Source of the DNA: Maribellus sp. CM-23 | GTDB lineage: Bacteria; Bacteroidota; Bacteroidia; Bacteroidales; Prolixibacteraceae | DNA length: 64,000 nt | NCBI RefSeq assembly: GCF_021354595.1 | Contig: NZ_JADWYJ010000001.1 | Location: 1,031,446-1,095,445 of the forward strand | Direction: 5' to 3' | In this document: positions 45,063-54,715 of the stretch, one piece after another | Layout of the letters: the number at the start of each line of letters is the position of its first letter | How positions within the stretch are numbered: the stretch's first letter is position 1 | The notes under the pieces: model-generated | What the model saw: only the letters and a program-made list of their open reading frames with translations | Told to the model about the DNA's origin: nothing | Database searches by the model: none | Translations under genes and position numbers: made by a program

Positions 45063-47354
45063 CTAAAACGGAAAGCCCACACTCAGGAAAAAACGTGTTT
45101 TTGAATCTAGGTTGTTATCTCCAACCAAAAACTGCATCGGACCAATAAGCGAATTGTACTTTAACCCGAAGTTATACCCCCAGATATAATCAGCCACAGA
45201 TTTGTCGGTAAAGTCAGTGACCAAATCCCCGAAGCTGTCGTTGATATTACCGGCATTAACGGTTGCCGACAAATAAAGCCCTTTAACAATGCGGGCATTT
45301 AACTCGGCCTTGGCAAAAGCAAGGTTATAAGTAAATAATTCGGCCGTACTAAAGCCGGCTATATTCCGGTAAATATCCCGGGTATTAAATCGTTCTCCTC
45401 CCAGCAAAAACATACCTCCCACACCGGGATTGTCTGTATTAAACCCGGCATTCAGCCCAAACCTGAACGTTAAAAAGTCAGCCGTTGTTTTGTACCAATC
45501 GTAATCGGCCAATACCGAAGCATACAATCCATCATGCTCCGATAACACATAATCAACCCCCTCGCCATGCAGTTCTCCGGTCCGCTTAACTTTTGCACTC
45601 AAAACATGCGATAAAGAAAGGTTCATCCTTACTCCTTTGCTTGGAAAATACAGGTCATCTGTTGTATTCAAACGGTAAAAGAATTTATACCCCCACTCTT
45701 TGGTAGCGTGCCGGACAAAGCCTGCCTCATCGTAAATACTCTTCAAATCCTCCATTGGGGAGATCCGGCTGTACCGGAATATCCCATTTAAACCAAGAAT
45801 GTGATTCAAGCCCGGCGAATAATGAATTCCATACCCACCTTCGAGCGAAAAATACTTGTAATTCCCCAACTCATTTCCACCAATAAACATGGGGTGTTTG
45901 TAGTCGCTTAAATTGAAAAAGTAATGGTTGGAGAACTTTTGCTGCCGCCCCAAGAGCTTGTTCATTTCGATGCGGAGCGCCGGATTTTCCGAAATATGCG
46001 CTGTAAACAGCAAGCGCGACGAAGGCATTACCACATTCAGGAGGGTAAAGTTGGTGACCAGCCCTACTCCCATATCGTTGTCGTAATTCGGTGTAAACTT
46101 GAACATAAACCGCGGATTCTCTTTCACATGAAAAACAAGGATATAGTCGTCGTTACCCACACCCTTTTTGAGCGAAAAAGTAATTTTATCAAAATACGGA
46201 GATCCGTGCATGTATTCGATCGCCTCGCGAACATCGTTGTACGAAACCGAATCACCGGGTTCAATTCCTGATTTGGATTCGATGTAATCCTTCCCGACAA
46301 ACTCGAGGCCTTCCACTTCAATTCCCGCCACTTTTATTCTACGTGGCTGCCTGATCTTTTTCACAGGTGTAAGCTGGAGGTCCAGGCTATCGGCCAGTGC
46401 TTTTAGTTCTTCCAGTTTTTCAAGCGCTGTTATTTCACCCAATTGCTGAATTACCGGGCCATTGGTAAAATCTTCCGAGCCATAATTGTATAATTCGGGA
46501 ACAATCAAAATATCCACTTTCTCGTTTTGTTGGCGAGCATCTACAATCCCCGACAAGGCAATGGAACGGGAGAGGATTTCGGGCATAGTACAGAGTTCGG
46601 CCTTGGTCACTCCCTCGGGGAAACCAACATATACCCCAATGATGATATCTGCCCCCATGTCGATGGCCTCCTGAACCGGAAAGTTACGTGCAACGCCTCC
46701 ATCCACCAACAGCATCGAGTCCATATCAACAGGCGTAAACACCGTGGGAATGGACATACTGGCACGAATAGCCTCTACCAGGTTCCCCGAGCGGTGTTCA
46801 ACAACTTTCCCGGATATTATGTCTACCGACATGCAGTGAAACGGAATCGGAAGCTCATCAAAATTCTCTTCCGACGTGAGAGGCCAAAGCAGTTCCGAGA
46901 AATAGGCTTCCAGATGCTGCCCTTCAATCATCCCGGCAGGCAAGCGTATCTTGTTATCGCTGATTGGAATCATAAAGATGTATTTCTGTGTCTCTTTCTT
47001 TTCTTCCATACTCACCTTCTGAAGAATCTCCTTGTCGGTAAGCAGGTTGTCCCAATCGGCATTTTTGTTGATCTCTGAAAGTTCCTCCACGGTATAGCCC
47101 GATGCATACAACGCCCCAATTATGCTGCCCATGCTGGTTCCCGTAATAATATCGGGTCTGATACCTGCTTCTTCCAGCACTTTGATTACTCCAATATGCG
47201 CCAATCCTTTGGCTCCGCCACCGCTTAATACCAACCCAATCTTTGGCTTCTTCGTTGCATCTTCCTGCACTGGCTGAGAATAGCCCCAACAAGCAAGCAG
47301 TACCAACATTACCACCCCCACTATTTTAAGAAAGTAATCGAATTTCATTTTCAT
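45063..47354 (-). CDS. Patatin-like phospholipase with C-terminal Omp85-type barrel
   Basis: 763 residues from the ATG at 47354; an in-frame upstream ATG at 47462 gives a non-signal extension and is rejected. Signal peptide ends near CWGYSQ. The patatin domain shows the oxyanion loop SGGGAKGLAHIG and the nucleophile motif GTSMGS, with the DGG of the Ser-Asp dyad in LLVDGGVARNFPV. A POTRA-like segment follows (VEGLEFVGKDYIESKSGIEPGD, SYNDVREAIEYMHGSPYFDKITFSL), then a membrane barrel ending FFLSVGFPF. This is the layout of PlpD-type (type Vd) autotransporters, an outer-membrane phospholipase. It is monocistronic. Confidence 0.9.
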   Translation of the reverse strand: MKMKFDYFLKIVGVVMLVLLACWGYSQPVQEDATKKPKIGLVLSGGGAKGLAHIGVIKVLEEAGIRPDIITGTSMGSIIGALYASGYTVEELSEINKNADWDNLLTDKEILQKVSMEEKKETQKYIFMIPISDNKIRLPAGMIEGQHLEAYFSELLWPLTSEENFDELPIPFHCMSVDIISGKVVEHRSGNLVEAIRASMSIPTVFTPVDMDSMLLVDGGVARNFPVQEAIDMGADIIIGVYVGFPEGVTKAELCTMPEILSRSIALSGIVDARQQNEKVDILIVPELYNYGSEDFTNGPVIQQLGEITALEKLEELKALADSLDLQLTPVKKIRQPRRIKVAGIEVEGLEFVGKDYIESKSGIEPGDSVSYNDVREAIEYMHGSPYFDKITFSLKKGVGNDDYILVFHVKENPRFMFKFTPNYDNDMGVGLVTNFTLLNVVMPSSRLLFTAHISENPALRIEMNKLLGRQQKFSNHYFFNLSDYKHPMFIGGNELGNYKYFSLEGGYGIHYSPGLNHILGLNGIFRYSRISPMEDLKSIYDEAGFVRHATKEWGYKFFYRLNTTDDLYFPSKGVRMNLSLSHVLSAKVKRTGELHGEGVDYVLSEHDGLYASVLADYDWYKTTADFLTFRFGLNAGFNTDNPGVGGMFLLGGERFNTRDIYRNIAGFSTAELFTYNLAFAKAELNARIVKGLYLSATVNAGNINDSFGDLVTDFTDKSVADYIWGYNFGLKYNSLIGPMQFLVGDNNLDSKTRFFLSVGFPF

Positions 47355-47640
47355 AGCTAAAAAGAATTGACGTTTTCCGGCAGTGCAAGGGTTACCAGCA
47401 GCCAGCCGGATAATTACTGTTTGCAGATTTTGCACAACTAAATTATAGTAAAATAAGGACATTTTATCCCTACACTGAAGATTTCAGACAAACATCTGTC
47501 TCTAGAAGCAGCTAAGTTAAATCAATTATATGTTCACAATAAAAACAGAACAGCGTGAGCTACCAACTCAGTCTTTTTACATTCCCATTTACAATTAATT
47601 GAAAAATAAGCAGAGTCTCAGAAACCGAAAAAGGGATTGG

Positions 47641-48039
47641 TTAGGGTTTCCAGGGCCACTTAACACAATCTTTCACCTCAGGAAATAATACAAAATCAGC
47701 TTTCCCTTTCATGGCACAGGTTTTTACATCAAAGTCTTTTAGCAATTCCAGGGCGGCATTCATCGTTTTTCCGCTTACCGACACATCATCCACCAAAAGA
47801 ATACGCTTCCCTTCCAGCTGCCAGTTGGGTTGATCCAGCACTACGGGAACTTCGTACCTCGGATTGTTCTGTTCGTCGCGGTAGTTCATTGTGAGCACCT
47901 GCAACTCGGCATCTAAATGATAAGCCACCATGGTAGCAGCCGGAACTCCCCCGGTTCCGATCCCGATAACAATATCTACCGGAGGAAAATCGATGGTCTT
48001 CAAACGTTTTGTGATCTCTTTAAATGAAAGTGGCACCAT
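47641..48039 (-). CDS. Small phosphoribosyltransferase (xanthine/hypoxanthine PRTase-like)
   Basis: 132 residues. The PRPP-binding motif is LLVDDVSVSGKT at 81-92. DIVIGIGTGGVPAATMVAYHL is the N-terminal PPi loop region. The short length and the ending VKWPWKP resemble the small xanthine-guanine type enzymes. It should make a nucleotide from a base and PRPP in the cytoplasm; the base is not determined here. It is the last gene of a minus-strand operon with rlmH and a histidine kinase, 17 bp after the kinase stop. Confidence 0.82.
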   Translation of the reverse strand: MVPLSFKEITKRLKTIDFPPVDIVIGIGTGGVPAATMVAYHLDAELQVLTMNYRDEQNNPRYEVPVVLDQPNWQLEGKRILLVDDVSVSGKTMNAALELLKDFDVKTCAMKGKADFVLFPEVKDCVKWPWKP

Positions 48040-48056
48040 ATTCTAATCTCTTCTAA

Positions 48057-51000
48057 TTAAACCCGTTTTGTTCTTTTCAGGCGATGGTCTGAGCTTTTTT
48101 GACTGATCGGAATCTCGATGTAAAAGGTGGTTCCTTTTCCGATTTCTGTTTCAAACCATATTTTCCCTGAGAAATTTTCTACAATGTTCTTTACAATGGC
48201 CAGCCCCAGCCCCATTCCACTTGTTTTAGTGGTAAAACTCGGGGTAAAAAGCTTGTGCCGGAGCTCGACCGGAATACCGGCACCGTTATCCGTGATAGCT
48301 ATCACAGCCATATCTTCCCTCCGGGTAAGCTCCATGCTTATTTTTCCTTTCCGGTTATCGGGAATGGATTGTATTGCATTTCGAATCAGGTTAATAATGG
48401 CGCGCGACAACTGTTCTTTATCGGCATTCACTTCAATATAGTCGTATCCGTTGGTGTGGAAAACAATTTCTGCCTGGTTGTAGGTTTCATACAGGTCAAT
48501 CATTTTCTGCAACTGTTCGGCCAGTTTGAATACCTGGTTGCTTGCCGTCGGAATCTTCGCAAAATTGGAGAACTCGGTAGCAATATTCGAGAGGTTATCA
48601 ATTTGCTCGATCAATATACTGGTTACACGGTCGAGGTGTTTGTTATAATCTTCGTCCTTCCCTTTCGCCCGTTGCAAATACTGGATGTTCAGTTTCATCG
48701 GGGTAAGTGGGTTCTTAATCTCGTGCGCAATTTGCTTGGCCATTTCGCGCCATGCCGACTCACGTTCTGAACGGGCAAGCAACTCGGCACTGATGGCCAG
48801 GTCTTCCACCTTTTTGTTGTATTCTCGCACCAGGCTGCCAATTTCATCCTGACGGCTGTACGATATTGGTTCGTTTCGTTTCCCCAACTGCATTTTCTGC
48901 AGGTTCTCCTGGATCAGAACCAAAGGCCGGGTAATCTGATTCGCAATAAATACGGCTGCAATAATACTTGCCAAAAACAACAGCACATACAAATTGATAA
49001 AAGCCACAATGTAAGTGGAAATCTCCTGGCTGTACGAATCCTGCTTGATAAAATAAGGCAGGTTTATAAAACCAAGGTAATCGTTCCAGTCGTTTAACAA
49101 CGGACGATAGGCTGACAAATACGACAGTGACCCGATGGTTTCGGGCTGGAAATAGCTGATCTTGAAATTGTAAAACACTTCGTAATACGCCCGCGAATTT
49201 ATTCGCGGAGATACCAAACCCCGTTCAAAAATCTCGGCGCGCGACGAGGCTACCAGTCTCCCGTTTGTTCCATAAATATTAATATCGGTCCGGAAAATAT
49301 TGGATAATTTGATCAACTCGCTTTGCAACATCAATGTCAGTTCAGGTGTAATGGCGCGTTGATTGGTCAGGCGCATGTCAATCTCTTCGGCGATCGATTT
49401 CATTTTCTCGTTAAGATCGTCGCTGTGTTTTGTTTTGAACTGCTTTACATTGTAAAAGATGGTTACCAGAGCAACCACCAGCAACGAAACAAATACGATG
49501 GAAATGATCGCCGCCTGTATTTTAAACTTCAGGTTAAAACTAAAACGGCGCTCGCGAAGTGTGTTGTTGCCAACCACCAGGATAAACAGCAACAAAAGGA
49601 AATAAAACACAAACAAATACGGGAAAGCAATCAGGTAATCGATAAAAGTCAGTAGTTCGCGGGTAACCACCACGTAATTGTTTTCCTGGGTATGAAACAC
49701 AAGGTGTTCGTACTTATCCTGCCTGATAAACGAAAACTCGTCTTCAGAATTCAGGTAAACATGCCCGTAATAGTTGTAATTGTATTCCCCCGACTTATCC
49801 GTCAGTTCGCCTCCGTAATATTTTGCGTACGAGAATTTCCTGTAAACATTCGACAGCACCATCGATTTATTGATCAGCAACTCGGGAAAACCAATGCCCT
49901 CAAACAAAATATCCGAATCGAGGTCAATGAATATTTCCACCCCAACGCCTTTGCCCAAATTGTACCTGAAACGCCCGGTATAAGATACCCGCCCGTTCAT
50001 GTTGTCCATAAAATAGAAATCCGTACCCGGAATTTCAACGCCCTGATTTTCAATCAGCTCATCCATAAAACTGGTACACTTTACCAGAGCATCATCGGGC
50101 TGCGTCACTAACTGGGTGGTATCGTTACACACATAAATATTAAGAAGATACTTTCTGAAATACGTGTTGAAATACGACTTTTCGATGTATTCAGCAACAT
50201 CCTCTCCTTGCAGTAAAAGACTTTGTATGGCCCGGTCTTCTTTTATCCGCGACTGAATTTCAGCTAAAAAGACCTCGGCGGCAGGATCGCGTTCAGTTAC
50301 CAGCTTTACTGCCAGCCATTTCTGTTGTCCCTTTTCCTTGTTGCTGATCGTTTGATTGATCACCATCAACGAATACACCGAAACCAGTGATACAAATACA
50401 ATCAGGTAACTTAGCGTAAACGTTTCCAGGTACCTTGCACTTAATAAGCTGGCAAGCATGGTACTGGCTACGAAAAGAATCAACACATAGTAATAAACCT
50501 GGCCGACTGCCAGCCACTGCACTCCGGCAAGAAACAAGGCAATGATCAGCGAAAAAAGAAACAACTGCTTTAGTGGCATCTTGGTTCTGGCTTCGTCCAC
50601 AATGCGTATGATAAAAAAGGTGATCCCCAGCAGCAGCAAGCCCACGGAGAAGATTCCCAGAACACTCTGAAACGAAATTCCGGTAATTTTATTCAACGCA
50701 AATGAAATGGTGGAGTTATTGATCAACTCGCCAATCAGGTAGTGAACCATCAGGTAAAGCGATCCTGCAAACAACAGCAACAAACTGACTATTCCTTTTT
50801 CCGAAAGCGCAGAACTCTCTTTTAATTCCCTTAGCCTGAGGTCGAGGGCAAAATTGTAGATCCAGAAAAGAAAAAATACCGCCAGTAAAAAATAATCGCC
50901 CAGCGACGGCAACCAGTAATTGATGGCAAAAAAATCGGGCCCAAAAAATTTCAGGTGATAAAACACCTTGGGAACCCGGAACAAAAGATGTATCCAATAT

Positions 51001-51755
51001 ACAATAAAGAGGGCGCCTGCCAGGGCACAAAGTTTCAATACAATCGGGGCTTTTGTGGCAATAAACTCCCGCCTGAAATAAATAAGCAAAACGATCAAGC
51101 CCAGTAAATAAATAAATCCGGGTGCGTACAACTGGTTGGTGGTACAAAGGTATTTTCCGTAAGGCCACAGCGAAAACAGGAAATTACCTTCGCAATCGAA
51201 CAACACATAGGCATCGTCGTTTCTTCGCTCGTCAATGATATAGTCGCTCGGAATTTTATAACTGCTGTAAAAACTGTTTTGCAGGTACTTGTTCTCGAAA
51301 GTATAGTTGTTCTTGATCAGCTGCAAGCCATAAATTCGGTAGTCGTTTACGATCATTGTATCGAGCAGGTAATAACCGTTGGGTAACTCTGCAAAACCGG
51401 CCTTTTTATTGATCAGCGAGTCTGGTTTGTCGTAAAAGGCAATCGAACGGTCGGACCAAAAAACCAGGTTTGAATTCTGATACACCAAAAAGCCAAAACC
51501 CGTTTCGCGGATATTGGTTTCCTTTTGCTGAAAAAACTCATCTACCACTTCTTCAAAATCCTGGGTAGCAAGCCTTTCACCCAAACCATGCACCCGGTCT
51601 TTCAACTCCTTTTCATTTTCAATAAGTTTATCCTGAAATTCCTGGATAAGAGCCGTTTCGGGATGTCGTTTCAACAAACCGTTTTCAAGCACCGCAGCAG
51701 TAATCAGGATGAAGATTGCGACAAAAAGGTAGGTGTATTTATTTAGTTTCCACAT
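48057..51755 (-). CDS. Very large multi-pass sensor histidine kinase (NtrY-like core)
   Basis: 1232 residues, well above the usual kinase length. N-terminal helix (LFVAIFILITAAVL), an extracytoplasmic stretch to ~200, then a block of about ten helices (residues ~210-470), another long extracytoplasmic domain (~480-730) and further helices (YLIAFPYLFVFYFLLLLFILVV, AAIISIVFVSLLVVALVTIF). A periplasmic sensor segment is followed by HAMP (TYIVAFINLYVLLFLASIIAAVFIANQITRPL). The kinase core carries His1011 in MAKQIAHEIKNPLTPMK, the N box NLIRNAIQSIP, G1 ITDNGAGIP and G2 GMGLGLAIV. No response regulator is adjacent. It begins 1 bp after the rlmH stop. Confidence 0.93.
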   Translation of the reverse strand: MWKLNKYTYLFVAIFILITAAVLENGLLKRHPETALIQEFQDKLIENEKELKDRVHGLGERLATQDFEEVVDEFFQQKETNIRETGFGFLVYQNSNLVFWSDRSIAFYDKPDSLINKKAGFAELPNGYYLLDTMIVNDYRIYGLQLIKNNYTFENKYLQNSFYSSYKIPSDYIIDERRNDDAYVLFDCEGNFLFSLWPYGKYLCTTNQLYAPGFIYLLGLIVLLIYFRREFIATKAPIVLKLCALAGALFIVYWIHLLFRVPKVFYHLKFFGPDFFAINYWLPSLGDYFLLAVFFLFWIYNFALDLRLRELKESSALSEKGIVSLLLLFAGSLYLMVHYLIGELINNSTISFALNKITGISFQSVLGIFSVGLLLLGITFFIIRIVDEARTKMPLKQLFLFSLIIALFLAGVQWLAVGQVYYYVLILFVASTMLASLLSARYLETFTLSYLIVFVSLVSVYSLMVINQTISNKEKGQQKWLAVKLVTERDPAAEVFLAEIQSRIKEDRAIQSLLLQGEDVAEYIEKSYFNTYFRKYLLNIYVCNDTTQLVTQPDDALVKCTSFMDELIENQGVEIPGTDFYFMDNMNGRVSYTGRFRYNLGKGVGVEIFIDLDSDILFEGIGFPELLINKSMVLSNVYRKFSYAKYYGGELTDKSGEYNYNYYGHVYLNSEDEFSFIRQDKYEHLVFHTQENNYVVVTRELLTFIDYLIAFPYLFVFYFLLLLFILVVGNNTLRERRFSFNLKFKIQAAIISIVFVSLLVVALVTIFYNVKQFKTKHSDDLNEKMKSIAEEIDMRLTNQRAITPELTLMLQSELIKLSNIFRTDINIYGTNGRLVASSRAEIFERGLVSPRINSRAYYEVFYNFKISYFQPETIGSLSYLSAYRPLLNDWNDYLGFINLPYFIKQDSYSQEISTYIVAFINLYVLLFLASIIAAVFIANQITRPLVLIQENLQKMQLGKRNEPISYSRQDEIGSLVREYNKKVEDLAISAELLARSERESAWREMAKQIAHEIKNPLTPMKLNIQYLQRAKGKDEDYNKHLDRVTSILIEQIDNLSNIATEFSNFAKIPTASNQVFKLAEQLQKMIDLYETYNQAEIVFHTNGYDYIEVNADKEQLSRAIINLIRNAIQSIPDNRKGKISMELTRREDMAVIAITDNGAGIPVELRHKLFTPSFTTKTSGMGLGLAIVKNIVENFSGKIWFETEIGKGTTFYIEIPISQKSSDHRLKRTKRV

Positions 51756-51756
51756 T

Positions 51757-52230
51757 TTAATCGTGATGGTATGGTTCGCCCTTTAAAATGGTAAATGCCC
51801 TGTAAATTTGCTCCACACACAAAAGTCGCACCATTTGATGCGAAAATGTGAGCTTCGACAAAGAAATTTTTGAGCTTGCCTTTTCATACACTTCATCCGA
51901 AAATCCGTAAGGTCCTCCGATTACCAAAATAAGCTCTTTTACACTGCTTAACATTTTCTGTTCCAGCAGTTGGGCAAAGTTTCTGGACGAATAGGATTTT
52001 CCTCCTTCATCAAACAAATGTAACTCCTTGCCCGCCCCCAGTCTGGACAAAATAAGCTCGCCTTCTTTTTGTTTCTGAAGGTCTGCCGTCAGGTTTTTGG
52101 CTTTTTTAATATCCGGGATTACCTCTATTTCAAAAGGAATATAATGTTTTAGCCGCTTCAGATAAATATCAATTCCTTCGCGTAAATATGCTGCATCCGT
52201 TTTACCAATAACCAACAGGGTAATCTTCAT
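51757..52230 (-). CDS. rlmH: 23S rRNA pseudouridine-1915 N3-methyltransferase RlmH
   Basis: 157 residues from the ATG at 52230, the standard RlmH length; a start at 52284 would add 18 residues not found in the family. SPOUT-knot landmarks are ILVIGGPYGFSDEV, LSKLTFSHQMVRLLCVEQIYRAFTILKGEPYHH, the latter being the typical C-terminus. It methylates pseudouridine 1915 in helix 69 of 23S rRNA on assembled ribosomes, using SAM. It is the first gene of the operon leading to the giant histidine kinase, which starts 1 bp after its stop. Confidence 0.96.
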   Translation of the reverse strand: MKITLLVIGKTDAAYLREGIDIYLKRLKHYIPFEIEVIPDIKKAKNLTADLQKQKEGELILSRLGAGKELHLFDEGGKSYSSRNFAQLLEQKMLSSVKELILVIGGPYGFSDEVYEKASSKISLSKLTFSHQMVRLLCVEQIYRAFTILKGEPYHHD

Positions 52231-52425
52231 TGTTCCAATACATTTGCCGGGATCAAGCTTCAATCGTTGCATCCGATTGCGCAAATCTTATACAATAACT
52301 AAGCTCTGGAAACTCCCACTTGACATATAATTTTATAAATTTACAGTAAAAATAAGGGTATAATCCTGTTTTTGCATAGTTTTTGTAAGATTGCAACGCG
52401 AATGCAATATAAAAATTAGAACGAG

Positions 52426-52827
52426 ATGCAGTTAATAAAAAAAATATCACTGGTAATCATTCTTTTTCTTTCATTACTGACGCTAAATTCGACAGCCCAG
52501 GTTCCCAACGATATCATAAAAAGTTTTGATACCGGCGATTCAAAACTCCTTTCCGGCTTTTTTAACCCGAATGTTGAGCTGGTTGTTTTGGACAACGACA
52601 ATGTTTACAGCAAATCGCAGGCTGAACAGATCGTTGCCAGTTTTTTTAACAGCTTTCCGCCGGTCGATAAAAATGCGTTTACGGTAATCCACAACAGTGG
52701 AAAGGAAGGAGCCAAATCCGTTATCGGGAAATTGCAAACCACAAAGGGAAACTTCAGGGTTTATTTTCTTTTGAAGAAAACAGATGCAAAAGAATACATT
52801 CACCAGTTACGAATTGAAAAACAATAA
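52426..52827 (+). CDS. DUF4783-family exported protein
   Basis: 133 residues with a Sec signal peptide (ISLVIILFLSLLTLNSTAQ). The mature part (VPNDIIKSFDTGDSKLLSGFFNPNVELVVLD, VYSKSQAEQIVASFFNSFPP, IGKLQTTKGNFRVYFLLKK) is a small alpha+beta fold matching the DUF4783 family, NTF2-like in layout. Its function is not known. It is 12 bp upstream of the YihY-family membrane protein gene and likely shares its transcript. Confidence 0.85.
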   Translation: MQLIKKISLVIILFLSLLTLNSTAQVPNDIIKSFDTGDSKLLSGFFNPNVELVVLDNDNVYSKSQAEQIVASFFNSFPPVDKNAFTVIHNSGKEGAKSVIGKLQTTKGNFRVYFLLKKTDAKEYIHQLRIEKQ

Positions 52828-52839
52828 TCCCACCGTTGT

Positions 52840-53766
52840 ATGGGAACAAACCAAACTTTTGAACGGGTAAAAAAGTTAGGAGAGAACATTGTTGAACGCG
52901 CAAAGAAGATCTCACTTCCTTTGTTTGACGATGTTCCCTTGTACGATGTAGCACTGTTTTTCTGGAGAAGCATTGTTGACGGCTCAATAACAACCCGTGC
53001 ATCAGCAATCGCATTTTCTTTCTTTGTTGCCCTCTTCCCTTTTATAATCTTCTTATTTACACTTATCCCTTATATAAAAATACCTAATTTCCAGGACGAA
53101 CTATTTCTTTTTATAAAGCAGATTGTTCCTTCGAGTACCTTCACTACAATAGAAAAAACTTTAATTGAGATAATCACCATTCCAAGGAACGATAGACTTT
53201 GGCTAAACTTTTTAGCAGCCTTGTTTTTCGCGACCAACGGGCTCGCAGCGATGATGAGCGCTTTTGATGCCACCATTCACAGCATCCAGCGACGATCGTG
53301 GTGGAGCCAGCGGATTACCGCCATTTACATGTTAATTATTTTATCAGTATTACTAACCGTTGCGATTGCCTTGTTAACCGGCGGGCAGGAATTCATTAAA
53401 TACCTCGACCGTATAAACATTATCCGCGACGACTTTTTGGTGGTGTTACTAACCATCAGTAAATGGATTATTACGGTTTCGTTGTTCTTTTTTGCTTACT
53501 CGTTTTTATACTACATGGCACCTGCCAAAAAAACCAAATGGAGGTTTATCTCTGCCGGAGGTACATTAACAACCGTTTTAAGCATATTGGGACTGATTGG
53601 TTTTACTTATTACATCAACAATTTCAGTCAGTACAACGCACTGTACGGATCAATTGGCACACTGCTGATCATTCTATTACTGATGTACATGATGTCGCTT
53701 ATTTTGCTGATCGGGTTCGAGCTGAATGCCAGTATTTACCAGGCACGTTCTGCATTAGAAGAATAA
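52840..53766 (+). CDS. YihY/BrkB-family inner-membrane protein
   Basis: 308 residues, with six predicted membrane segments (AIAFSFFVALFPFIIFLFTLIPYI, LNFLAALFFATNGLAAMMSAF, TAIYMLIILSVLLTVAIALL, TISKWIITVSLFFFAYSFLYYM, ISAGGTLTTVLSILGLIGFTYYI, LYGSIGTLLIILLLMYMMSLILLIGFELNA). The family signature TRASAIAFSFF and the terminal helix ending IGFELNAS match YihY/UPF0761. Members were once linked to serum resistance and mistaken for RNase BN; the true function is unclear. Located just after the DUF4783 gene. Confidence 0.93.
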   Translation: MGTNQTFERVKKLGENIVERAKKISLPLFDDVPLYDVALFFWRSIVDGSITTRASAIAFSFFVALFPFIIFLFTLIPYIKIPNFQDELFLFIKQIVPSSTFTTIEKTLIEIITIPRNDRLWLNFLAALFFATNGLAAMMSAFDATIHSIQRRSWWSQRITAIYMLIILSVLLTVAIALLTGGQEFIKYLDRINIIRDDFLVVLLTISKWIITVSLFFFAYSFLYYMAPAKKTKWRFISAGGTLTTVLSILGLIGFTYYINNFSQYNALYGSIGTLLIILLLMYMMSLILLIGFELNASIYQARSALEE

Positions 53767-53794
53767 AATTATTTTATCACTTCTCCAAAACGTT

Positions 53795-53819
53795 GAACTC
53801 TGAACACTAAACTCTGAAC
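53795..53819. repeat. Short intergenic repeat (CTCTGAAC units)
   Basis: GAACTCTGAAC (53795-53805) and AAACTCTGAAC (53809-53819) form an imperfect direct repeat in the 52-bp gap between convergent genes. Such CTCTGAAC-type intergenic repeats are frequent in Bacteroidota; function unknown. Confidence 0.5.
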
Positions 53820-54700
53820 TACTTTTTCCCCTGCTTAAACAGCAGTTCCTTTTCTTCTTTGGTCAGATTTTCGTAACCCGATTTACCGATTTTATCCAGA
53901 ATACGGTTGATTTCTTCCTGCTTCAGATGTTGTTGGTGTGCGTAATCATGGTCGTTGCGGGGAGGCTGTTTGTACGTTACTTTCATCCGGCTTCTGGGTT
54001 TGAAAGAACCTTTTAGAGACTCAGCCAATCGATCAATCAAATCAACCAGACCAGCGCCCCAGTCTTTTCCGCGGCGCAACTGGGAAATGTAAAACCAGCC
54101 CCAGAGAGCACCACCCAAATGAGCAATGTTTCCCCCGGGATTGGAAGTTGAAATCCCAATAACAGAAAGCAATACATAAAATGCAGCCACATATTTTAAG
54201 GGAAACTTACCAATAAAAAACAAGTAAATTTCCCGGTTCGGATCGTAAAAAGAAACGGCTACCAAAACTGCCATAATGGATGCCGAAGCCCCCAGCAACA
54301 GTCCGTAAACAGAGTCGAATACAGGAAACATATTGTAGGCCACAATATAAAAAGCAGCCCCCATAAGTCCTCCCAGCAAATACACACTCAGTAATTTGCT
54401 TCCTTCAAAATGATAAAGAAACAACTGCCCAAACCAGTACAATCCAAGTATGTTAAATATCAGATGAAGAAAACCCACGTGCAAAAACATATAAGTTAAC
54501 GGGGTCCAGGGCCGGTGCAGCAACTCACTGGTTACGGAAGGAACCGCCAGCCAGTCAACAAGTGAAAAAGGTTGTCCGGCGAGGTAAAACACAACCCCGA
54601 TAATTTTTAACACCAGGAAAACCCCGATATTGATGTAGATCAGCCGGGTTAATACCGATCCTTCTTTAAACGTTCGTTTTATGTCGCCCCAAATGTCCAC
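53819..54700 (-). CDS. Rhomboid intramembrane serine protease (with C-terminal tail)
   Basis: 293 residues. Rhomboid core with HLIFN (His79 to Asn83), the catalytic Ser139 in GASAS, and His194 in NIAHLGG. The membrane core is at ~20-215, and a charged C-terminal tail of ~80 residues follows (KVTYKQPPRN..., LKQEEINRILDKIGKSGYENLTKEEKELLFKQGKK), similar to the tails of other Bacteroidota rhomboids. It cuts membrane proteins within the bilayer; the substrate is unknown. It lies 15 bp after another rhomboid gene and downstream of mutL. Confidence 0.93.
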   Translation of the reverse strand: MDIWGDIKRTFKEGSVLTRLIYINIGVFLVLKIIGVVFYLAGQPFSLVDWLAVPSVTSELLHRPWTPLTYMFLHVGFLHLIFNILGLYWFGQLFLYHFEGSKLLSVYLLGGLMGAAFYIVAYNMFPVFDSVYGLLLGASASIMAVLVAVSFYDPNREIYLFFIGKFPLKYVAAFYVLLSVIGISTSNPGGNIAHLGGALWGWFYISQLRRGKDWGAGLVDLIDRLAESLKGSFKPRSRMKVTYKQPPRNDHDYAHQQHLKQEEINRILDKIGKSGYENLTKEEKELLFKQGKK

Positions 54701-54715
54701 TTCGTATTTTCGCTT

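Noticed and set aside
48255..48770. Plus-strand open frame opposite the histidine kinase core
   Set aside because: It mirrors the kinase domain on the other strand and has no independent support.
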